Shown in pieces: positions 45,339 through 55,500 of a DNA stretch of 64,000 bases. Both the position numbers and the translations under genes were made by a program. The stretch comes from Aureimonas glaciei (GTDB taxonomy: Bacteria; Pseudomonadota; Alphaproteobacteria; Rhizobiales; Rhizobiaceae). The stretch is from positions 481,770 to 545,769 of the forward strand of contig NZ_BMJJ01000004.1 of NCBI RefSeq assembly GCF_014643375.1, written 5' to 3'. How positions within the stretch are numbered: the first letter of the stretch is position 1; every line of letters starts with the position of its first letter. The notes below the pieces were generated by a model. The model saw only the letters and a list, made by a program, of their open reading frames with translations. It was not told the DNA's origin and ran no database searches.

Positions 45339-46195
45339 TCTGCGCGGCCGACAAGAAAGCCGCGAGTAAGCAGGCGCGGCGGCTGCCCCGGTTCCTGATG
45401 CCGCATCGGACGTCTTTCGATCGCGCGAAGATGTTCTGCGCAATTCGATCAAGGCGCGGGATCGGGGGCTGCAGGCCCCATGATCCCGCACCATCAGTCT
45501 GACCGTTGAGCGCCTGATGTTGGGATCGTCACCACCGTGGACGCAAGAAGCGTACGATGTCATCGATGGTGTCGGGTTGGCGATCCCTGCGCCTCCCGAG
45601 GCGTATGACGCAGGATTTCTCATGCGCGACCGCGCAAAATTCCCGGAAGCATCGAAGCTCGACAGGGATACGCCGCCGTCATCGTCAAGAGTTCACGAGC
45701 ACCGCCTGCCTCAGCCTCGGCCAGTCATAACCGATCTCGACCGCAATTCCCTGTTCCAACCCTGCGTCACCTGCCAGTCGACAACCGGCGTCCAGAAGGC
45801 GCCAATCCTCGCCCATGCGCGTCGAGGCAACGCCTGAAGGCGGTCGGCATAATTCACGTTAAGTCGATCAGAACGACGTTTCTGGGGTGCGCCGCCGCAT
45901 GTCATATCGGGATGGGACGCGCCGACCATGCTCCCATCGACGGTTGCCTGCCGGTCCCGCGGCATTGCAGACCACAACGCCGCCTGGAAATGTCGGTTTA
46001 ATGCGTCAGCTCTGTCGATCGTCGGGCGCACAGCAAACGCTCCGAAGTCCGACAGGCCAGTCGCATCTAATCAGGTTGCCTCGCCAAAGATCTTCTTGCC
46101 TGCCCAAACGAATGTCGCCACAAGCTCCACCTAACAGCTCAGACCAAGTATCGCCAACAAGTGCATGGTTAATATCAGGCCAAAAACACTGCGTG
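45339..46195. other. 857-base gap between the B6 island and the Tc operon
   Basis: I find no supportable gene here. Open frames exist on both strands (for example about 106 codons at 45517-45837 plus and 45711-46031 minus) but have no recognisable domain, good start or typical composition. The part near 46.05-46.2 kb is visibly lower in G+C than its surroundings. The region separates two convergent operons and looks like an old junction, possibly with decayed coding sequence. Confidence 0.5.
45456..45489 (+). terminator. large stem-loop downstream of the B6 island
   Basis: Outer arms GCGGGATC (45456-45463) and GATCCCGC (45482-45489) pair perfectly, and inner GGGG/CCCC bases extend the stem around a small loop. 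It is about 118 bases past the pyridoxal dehydrogenase stop. No T-run follows, so termination may need Rho or the stem may stabilise the 3' end. Confidence 0.45.
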
Positions 46196-46501
46196 TCAAC
46201 GCAAAAGCAGCTCGCGCCCGTGCTTCAGCGCGGTGGCGACAAGGGACGCGGGCAGTGCGTTGCGGGCCTCGTGCGGCGTGAAGACGAGGACGTCGACCTT
46301 CACGGGAAATGCGGCGAAAGGGGCCTCGGCGATGCGCCGCCGGAGTGGCCGAGGTATGTCCGTCGGCGCGATCACGAGAATGTCGATATCCCGCGGTCGC
46401 GCCGCCCGCGGGTTTGCAGAGGAGCCGAAGAGGACGATCCGTTCCGGCATCCAGGCTTCTTGCAAAACCGCCACGACGCGCGCGATCAGCCGTTCGCGCA
46501 T
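46196..46501 (-). CDS. minimal nucleotidyltransferase (MNT-like), coupled to TcA
   Basis: A 101-aa nucleotidyltransferase-domain protein. GSS (residues 26-28), the metal pair Asp38 and Asp40 in RDIDILVI, and a third Asp70 in KVDVLVF make a complete polymerase-beta-type active site. Its ATG shares one base with the TcA stop (TGATG), so it is probably translated with the toxin. Such small enzymes often serve as antitoxins beside HEPN proteins and can add AMP to proteins, but no HEPN gene is visible here. A role in protecting the producer or modifying a toxin component is possible; nothing in the sequence proves it. Confidence 0.85.
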   Translation of the reverse strand: MRERLIARVVAVLQEAWMPERIVLFGSSANPRAARPRDIDILVIAPTDIPRPLRRRIAEAPFAAFPVKVDVLVFTPHEARNALPASLVATALKHGRELLLR

Positions 46502-49500
46502 CAGCCGAGCTCGTAAGCGACGAGTATCAGGACGTCGGTCAGTTCGTCCTCCGACAGGCCGAGGAAGTCTGCCGCATCGTCACGCCGAAGAGCCAGTCGC
46601 CACGGGCCGATGCCATCGGGACGGGCGGGGAGGTCGCGCCGACCGTGTGGCACGTCGCCGAAGACAGCGTCGGCGATCACCGGCACATCCACCCCGGCCG
46701 CTTCGCCGGGAGCCGCGACGCGGGCGACGTAGTCGGCGCCGTCTTGCCCGATGACAAAGAGGTCGAGCGACAGCGCGACGACCGGGCGGTCGCGCACGGT
46801 GAACGGGAACCGCTGGCGAACGAGGTTGAGGACCAGCTCGTTTTCCGCCCCCGGGTTCGGATGGGCGAGACGGTAGAAGGCGTCGGGGAAGTCACGCCGG
46901 GCGCTGAAGAGGGCGGCGCCCGACTTGGGCAAGATGGCGTCGACGGCGTCCCGTGCCGCCGCCGCGAGCGTGGTGCTACCCTCGCGCGCCGTGTAGCGCA
47001 GGTGCATGACCACGTCGCTGACGCTCGAGAGGTCGAATCGATTGTTCTCCGGCGGCAGCGAGAGCCGCCACGTGCTGATCGCCCCCGCCCCCTCGAAAGG
47101 CAGGAGGCGCGGATCGTCGAACGACAGCTGGAACAGTCCTGCATCATCTTGACCGCGGCTCGTCGCGATGGACTGGACGAGCGCCGGCTCGGACGTGAAG
47201 CGCGTGTCGTTCGGCTGCATCTCGTACTGGCCGCCGACCTGCGTCGAGACGCGGATGCGGCTCGCGACGAGTGTCAGCATGCAGTTGACGGTCGCGTAGG
47301 GGCCGACGACGGCGGGGATCGTCAGCGAGACGGATTTCAGGCGCCGGAAGTAGTGTTGCGGGAAATCCATGTCGAAAAGCCACTCGGGCAGATCCACGGT
47401 GCACCCGCCGGTAAATCGCAACGCCAGCAGAGCCGCTGGCGCCACTTCGGCGAGAGAGACGTGCTTCGTCAGTTCGAACTCGCGCCGGTTGCGCTCATGG
47501 TAGGCCGCCTCCATGCGGTTGATCTCACCCATCAACCGCTCACCGGCACCCAGTCCCTTGCGCAGACTGTCCCAGTGGCCATAGCCAACAAAGGCGGCGG
47601 AAGGATCGCCGAGTTCCCGCCGGAAGGTTTTTTCCGCCTGCCGCGCGACGTCGCAGGCCAGCGCGTAGGCTTGGAAGTAGACGTCCGACACATCGCCGAT
47701 CATCCATGAGTAGAGCGCGGCCTGGCTGTATTTGGTCTTGAGGTAGGTCTCCTCGAGGGCATAGGCCTCGAGCTCATCCTCCAGCTTGTCGCGCTCCCGC
47801 TCGGCCAAGGCCTTGGCGATTTCCGCCTGCACGATACGGGCGTCGATCGCCGTCGCCTCGAGGCCGGCGAGGGTGGCCTGGTTGTCCCAGTCCTCGGTGC
47901 GGCGCTGGAGCTCGGCCTTCACCTTCATCTGGCTCGCCGTCTTCTCCAGGGCGCGGGCGTAGGAGGAGAGCGTCTTGACGGCGTTCTCAGCCGAACTCGA
48001 TACCTTCTGGCCGCTGAAGATGTTGGAGACGACATGCGGTGAGCCACCGAAACCGGAGCCGCCGAGGAGGAAGTCGGGGATCAGCGCCAGACCACCGGCG
48101 AGCGTGTAGCCGACGGCGATCGCCGCCTCGAAGCCGAGCGACGTCCAGCCGAGGTCGAGGGCGGCCGTCTCGCTGCCAAGCATCCGCTCGCGGTCGCGAT
48201 AGAAGCGCTCGCGCTCGGCGGCGACGGCGCGACCGGCCTCGAGGGCGACGATCTCCTGCGCCGCCTCCTTCATGCGAAGATCCAGCACCTCGCGGCGAAG
48301 CGACTGGATGGTGACGACCGCCGTCGCGCGAATGACCGAGAGCTCCTCGGCGTCTCGCTTCTCCAGCGCTCCGAGAAGGCGCTCGCCGAGCCGCTGGACT
48401 TCCCCGGTCATCTGCCGGGCGAGGCGGACCATCGTGTCAAAGCGGTAGGGCGTTCCCGGCGCCGACCCGGCCCCGGCGACGGTGGAAATGTCGATTCCCG
48501 CCGCGGCCGCTTTCACAAGCAGGGCCGGGTCGATCGGCGGCGCAAACAGGGCGAGAACGCGCTCGACCCCGCCGATCGTGCGGCAATGGCGGATGTTGAA
48601 CAACCTCTCGCCGATCGTCTCCCAATATTTCGTGAGCCGGTCGTTCGGCGGCAGGCAGAAATAGGGGAGAATGACGTCGCCGATGGGCGGCGGCTGGGCG
48701 ACCGGCGGCAGCTGACCACCCGCCGCTGGACCGACCACGGCATCGACGCCGGCCAGGACGTCCTGATTGCCAAGAAGGTCGAGCGCGCCGTCTGCGGCCA
48801 GTTCGGCATAGCTCTTGTCGGTGCGCGGCAGCGCCGGGACCCGGATCGGCGGATCGCCCATGATCTCCGCCGCGAGGAGGTAGAGGAGCGCCGCCTCGTC
48901 GATCGCCTCGAACGTGTCCTGGCGGTAGCGCTGGTCCGCCTGCGCGATCAGCGTGTCGAGATAGCGCATCACCACGGCGCGCTGATAGGCGACCGGCCGG
49001 TAGCGCGCGACGAGATGCGGGTTGAAGGGCGAGTTCGCCCAGGCCGTGATGGCCTCGGAGAACTCGTCGACATGCTGGACCAGGTTCTCGACCCGCTGCT
49101 TGCGATAGTCTTCCGCCGTGTGGTCGAAGAACGGCTTGGTGATCCAGTAGCGCTGCGGCGAGGGCAAAGGATCGGTCGATCTCGGGTCGAAGATCTTGTG
49201 GAAGAAACGGAAGGCGTCGTCGAATTTCTGGTTCTCGGCAAGCCGGATCGCCAGATAGAAGGGAATGTGGAAAAACAACTCCCAGTTATAGATCGAATAC
49301 GCGCCGGCAAACGAGAAGTCGACCACGTCGCGTGCCGCGGCTGGTGCCGGTCCGTGCGGAGCGATGGGAGCGTAGCTGCCGAAGTTGAAGGTGTTGGGCG
49401 GATAGAAAGTCTCGGGCCTGGTCTGAATCTCGCGGTTGAGAAAGCCGTCGATGCCAAGCCGGTTCAATTCGCGCACGAAGAGGTCGGCATAAGGGTGGGT

Positions 49501-52500
49501 GAAGGGATAGAATGTGTAGACTGGCTGCTGCGGATTGAGCGTGTAGCCGTCGTAGATGTCGCGCCACTCCGCCTTTACGAAGAACGAGCGGGCCTTGTCC
49601 TGGTAGATCATCGACGGGCGCGCGCCGGCCAGGATGGGCGCGACCACCTCGAATGGCGCTCGCGCAGCCTGCAGCAGCGAAAGCGTGTCGTAGTAGCTGG
49701 TGCTGATGTTCAGCGTCGCGGCGTTGGCCTCCTGCGCGTCGTTGTTGCCGAGGCGGTTGTAGACGTGATGCATGCCCAGCGGTCTCGGTGCGCTCGGCAT
49801 CCTTTGGGCGGGACTGAGCGGTTGGATGGCGCGACCGTCTTCGCCGAAGTTGTCGCGCACATAGGCCCAGGACGAGGTAAGGCCGGTCGTGTCGGTGTCG
49901 GGATAGTAGTAACTGGCGTAGAGCGGCCGCAGGTGGACCGCTTTCACCGCTCCATCGAAGACGAAGGATGACGAATGCCAGGGCCGGAAGCTCTGGTTGA
50001 AACGCGTGCGGGTGCGGTAGCTGAAGGAATAGGCATCGCCGGCCTGCTCCAGGAAAGTCCGGTCGTTGAATTCGCGGGAGGTCGACAGGAAGACGTCGAG
50101 CCAGAGCGAGTTGTCGGCTGGCTTGTAGCGGGGGCGGAGATGATAGGACGAGTGCGGCCGCGTCCAGGGATGGATCAATGGCTGGCTCGAGGTCCGCCGG
50201 GCGCTCCAGCCATCCTTGGCCTTTGCCGTCCAGCACAGCTTCACCTCGAGCACCTTCGCCGGCTCGGGGTTGCGGGTGGACTTGGTGTTCATCTGTGCCG
50301 GCGGGTTCTTGACCACCCGTTCCGGTTTCTCGGCAATCTCCAGCCAGAAGATATGCAGGCGGCGGTTGTAGACGACCGGAATCGCATGCTGACCGACGAT
50401 GTCGACATCGAGCCGCTCCCATGGCGACCAGTAATCATAGTCGAAATCGAAATAGCGATAGTAGTGCGTGTGCGGCGCCGACCGGTTGCGCGCGACGACG
50501 TGCAGCCGCGTGTAGGGCGAGGGGAGTTCGTAATAGACGCCCGTCACCTCGACGTCGGCGACGTCGCGCAGCTTTTCGAGATACTTGCGGACGGCGCCCT
50601 CGGCCTGCTCGGCCGTCAGGTCGTTCTGGAGGACGTCGCTTTCGAGCTCGCGGAAAAAGGGGGTCTTGTCGTCGCGAAGTTCCGGTTCGATCCAGTTCTC
50701 GGGATAGAACAGCACCTTTCGGTTCGCTTCCCAGATCCGGTAGGACTTGCGCCACTCCCACTGCGCCCAGTTGTTCTGGAGATCGGGGTCGACGTCGGGA
50801 ATGCTGACGAACTGTTGCTCCCGATTGAGGAAGCAGCGCTGCACGAACATCTGCACGGCGCTGATTGCCTGGCGGATGCGAGAGGACGGCTGGCAGGCGC
50901 TCATTTCGACGTCGATGAGGTGGTAGCGCGTGACGTCGGCTGCGTTGCGGAAATAGCGGATGTTTGGAACCGTGGCGCCGAGGACGACCTCGGCGGGCGG
51001 TTCGGTCCGCTGCGAGCGGTCGATGAGAAAGGCGACGAGCACGTCGCGCCGCTTTTCGCGCAGGCTGTCCTCGACGCCGCGGAGCCGCTCCAGCCAAGCG
51101 CTCGGGTCGAAGCGGGCCTGCGCGGCGGCCTGGGCGCGACGGGAGAGCTCGGCTTCCTCCGCTTCCGTCTCGCGCCGGGCGAAGGCGGCAAGGATCTCGA
51201 TCGGCATGCCGAGCCGCCGCAGGAGCGACAGGGCCGTGGCCAGACGCACCAGCATCGCCGGTTGGGCGTAGCCGCGGTCGGCGACGTTGGCGCCGTGGCT
51301 GATGCCGAGGAGAGGGCGAAGGGCGGCGATGTCGCCCCCCTCGCGCTGGGTGAGCAGCGCGATCAGCGCGTCGACGTCCATCGCGCTGGCCGCCGGGTCC
51401 CGGGTCCGCTCGAGAATGGCGAAGACGGAAACTCCTTCGGGCGCTGGAAAGGCATCGCGGAGCCCGATGAGCGCGGCGAAGGCGCGCCAGGCGGGCAGCA
51501 GTGGCGCGGCGGGGGCGGCGCCGACAGGCAGGTCCGCCGGCGAAAGAATCCCGTGCACCGCGCCGTGGTCGATCAGCCAGGCGACGGTGTCGGCCTCAAG
51601 GTCATGCGGCTTCAGGAAGAGGCCGATCTTGTGGAGCCGCTCCGACAGATGGAACGCCTCCGGCAGCGTCGCCGCCGAGATCGGGTCGGCTTCGCCGAGG
51701 GCGGGGTCGAGAAGCACCGCCATCGCCGTGCCGCCTCCGGCCGGCAAGCGCTCGAGGAGGAGGCGCGCGACCGCCGGAGCCAGCCCGAAACGCTCCGCCG
51801 TCCACTGCGTAACGGCGTCGTTGGCTTCCGCCGCGGCGAGCGCGGCGAGCACCGCGCGGCGGCGCGTGTCCACCGCTGCTTCCGCCGCCGCGTCGAGCTC
51901 GGCGGCGGGGTCGAAGGCAGTGGGAACGAGCAGAGCGACAAGCCCGGCGATCACCGCGAAAGGGGCAAACACCCGCTCCACCAACGCGGTCCGCTCCGCC
52001 TCCGTGCCGCTCCAGGCACCGTCGACGAGATCTAGCGTCAGCGTCCTGTCCGCCTCCGACAGGTCCGGCCGGCGGGCGAGACGAGCGGCCAAGACATCGC
52101 GCAGGGTGTCGCCGCCGCCCGGCGTCGAGGCGGCCCGGATCTCTGCGAGCCGGCCGATCAGGACCGTCAGACCGGCCGTTACGGTTTCCTCGCGCGGGGC
52201 AAGGTGCGACTGCGGCCGGTCCTCCAGGAGGTACTGGAGTTCGGTGGCCGGGCGTCCCAACGCGTCGAACGTGTCCAGCGCGGCCTCCAGCGCCGCCGGC
52301 GTGGCGAAGGCGGCCGGCCAGCCGGCAAGCGCACGGATCGTCATCGTGTCGCTCACCGTCGCGCCCCGCAGCCGGGCGAACCTCGCCCATCGATAGAGCG
52401 TGCCGAGCGAGGCCTCCGACAGCGTGCCGTCCGTCGCCTCCTCGAGCCGTAGAAGGTCTTCCTCGCCGACCTGGAGCGGAGCGAGAAGGTCCGGCCGTGC

Positions 52501-55500
52501 GGCGGCGAGAGCGCCCCCGGCGAACGGCGGCACCAGGCTGGCCGGCACCGGTCGCTTCACCAACGGGTTCAGGAAGACGCGTTCGTAAAGTGGCGGGACG
52601 GGTGTCCGGTCGCCGTTGGGGGTACGCCTGGACTCGGTATTGAGCGGGCCGAAGAAGGCGAGCACGTCCTCGACGCCGACGTTGAACCGGTCTTGCAGTC
52701 GGCGGATGCTGCTTAGTGCCGCCACCGCCGCCCGGTCGATCCGCCCCGCGCCGACGGCCGGATGGCGGACGAGGAGGTCGAGCTCCCAGGTTTGCCAGAC
52801 GGTGTGCCGCTGGAGGCGAAGGAACCGGTGCATGAGGTCGAGTGTCGCCGGGCGGAGGTCGACGATGGTCTGCCGGTCAACGTCGCAGTCGTCAAACGGG
52901 CGGCTGATCCTCGCCCGCGGCTCGACGCCGTTGACGGCTGCGGCGTCCAGCAGTGCGAGAACGCCGCCATAGTCGAGCCCGGCCCGCTGCATGAACAGGC
53001 TGACGGGAACGCTGCCCGCCCCGGCATCGAATGCCCAGAGGGCGGTTTGAAGGGCGACGCTGTCAGCCGCGACCGCTGGCGCGATTCGGTCCAGGTCCCG
53101 AGCGGCGATGCCGAACTGTTCCGCGGCGATCTCGGCCTCCTGTGGCGCCTGGGCCGCCGTCCCGCGGCCGCTCGCCAGCGTCGCCATGATCTCGTGACGC
53201 GGCGCGCCGGCGAGTGCGAGGAACGCCCGCGTGCGCGCCTGCCAGAGGTTCAACGAGGCGTGGATCGGCGTCTGCGCCGCGCGCAGCACGTCGTAGGCCG
53301 CTTCGCGCGTGTGTTCTGGCGCGGCGGCGAGCTCCTCCGCGGGACGCGTGGTCTGAAGGTCGAACGCAAGGTCGACCGGCGGTACGGCGTGTTCGAGGAT
53401 CTCGTTGATCAGATCGATCGTGGGGACCGGCACCTCCGTGTTCGGCTGGTTGAGCTTGATGTTGACGATCTCGGGCCGCCGCGACGTGAGGACGTCGAGC
53501 ACGGTCGTTCCCGGCTGCCGCGCCGGCTTCGTCGACAGGAAGCGCAGGAGGTCGGCAAGGTAGGCGGCGGGACTGTAGAGCGACAGAGCCGCCGGACAGT
53601 CGCAATAGTCGAGCGTGCCGAACAACGTTTCGATGTCGGGCACTTCGGTGCGGAACTCCTCGATCTCCGCCTCGCTGTAGAGGAAGCTCGGGATCACGGC
53701 CGGATTGTTCTTCTGGAAGTCGAAGCGGAACTGGGCGATCTTGGCGACAATTCCGGCGTGCCGGCTCTCGGCGCGGCGCATCACATGCCGCGCGTCGGCG
53801 ATCGCGACGCCGCGGGCGGACAGCGCGTTGACGACGTTGGTCTCGCCGGCCCGCACCACCTCCGTCGCGCCGAGCAGGCGCGCCTCGACGAGGGCCGCCC
53901 CCATCTCCGCGCTCGGCGCGATGCGGCGGACCCGCTGGAGCGCCCGCGCGGTGGCGAGGCCGTCGGCATCGAGGGGCTCCCCCACCTCGGCGTTGAAACG
54001 GGTGAGATTGTCGCTTGCAAGGTCGAGCGTCGGGTGGTCGTCGAGCACCTTGGCGACGGTGTCGATGGCGTTGACTGGCCCGCGACGGCGAATCTCGGCG
54101 ACCAGCGCCACGTCCGGGAACAGCCGCTGCGCCTGCTCGTGCAGCGAGGCGGCGTACATGTCGGCGCGCTCGCTGTCGTCGGTCGCGTCAGCGAACGGAG
54201 GCGGTTCGATCCCTTCGGCATCGATCAGGGCGGACCAGTCGGCCCGGCTCATCTTGGCAAGTGCGCGTGGCGCGTCGATGGCATTGCGCCGGGTCAGGGC
54301 GTCCATCATGGGTGGATGGTTGCGCGCGATCGCAGCGACATCCACCGTGCGGCGGAGCCGCTCGGCGTCGGGCGCGGCGATGCCCTCGTCCGGCAGCGCC
54401 GACCAGAAAGCATCCGACAGTCCGCCCATGGTGGAGAACGTCCTTGCCACCCTCCGCGCCGCATCGCCGCCGATGGCGGCCCGGCCGAGCACTGCGCCGA
54501 GCGAGCCGTCACCGACGAGGAGGGGGGCGGATAGGGTGAGGTCCACCCTGCGCTCGGCCAGACGGGTTGCCAGCGCATCGATCTGAGGCAGCAGCGAACG
54601 CGGGACGATGTTGCGTTTGACGGCAATGCGGACCGCCTCGTCCCGCACCGCGTCCGGAAGCAGGCCGATGCCGAGCGCGAGGCGCGGGACGAGCACCGCG
54701 ATCGTCTCGTCCCAGTCCTCCGGCTGGTCGGGGAACGGGTCGCCCGGCAGTTCGGTAGGCAGGTCGAGCAGGAAAAAGCCGAAGATGAGGTCGGCACCAA
54801 TCGCGGGGTCGCCGATCGCCCGCGCCACGCGGTGTGCTGCGGCATACTTCCAAAGGACGTCCGCCGGCATCTTCGTGGAACGGGCGGCAAAGCTGAAGTC
54901 GCGCCGGCGCTGGCTCTCCTCCATCGCCTCCGGGTTGAGCTTCAACTCGGCGAGGACGGGCACCAGCGCCGCGCGGATCTGCTCAAAGGTCGAAGGGCCG
55001 GCGTAGCGGTCCTCTCCCTCGGTGAAATTGGTCCAGGCAACGTGACCGGCATTGTAGACGGTGCGGCTGTCGGCCACGGCACCCGCCGCATCGAGCCGCT
55101 CGAGCACCAGGTGGACGCCAGCGGCGCTGCGGGCCGCGACCGGGTCGTAGACGAGGTCGAAAAATCCGTCGCGAAAGGTTGTCCGCTCGGCCAGGAGCTT
55201 GCCGGTGCCGAGCGTGCGCAGCCTCAGGCGCACCCCGCCGACGCCCCGCCATGTCTCATCCCGGACGGAACCACGGACACGGGCCTGCTTGCCGGTGGCC
55301 ACCTGCGGTGCGTCGATGGCCAGCCGAGCGTTGAGGGCGCGTGAGGTCGGCCCATCCACGGCGCCGGTGATCGGCAAACCGGCAGTCCGCTGAAAGGCTG
55401 CGACTGCGTCGCGTGTTGTGCGGCCGAAGCGACCGGCGCGGTGCTCTTCGGCGGTGATGGAATGGCCCAGCCATGCCAGCCCCTTCTGCAGCTCGCCAAT

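Noticed and set aside
45711..46031. Remnant of a transposase or other gene in the gap
   Set aside because: The translation shows no recognisable transposase motif and no terminal repeats were seen, so I record only an empty region.
46196..46501. HEPN-MNT toxin-antitoxin pair
   Set aside because: The MNT-like protein is clear, but no HEPN-type gene with the R-X4-6-H motif is visible on either side.
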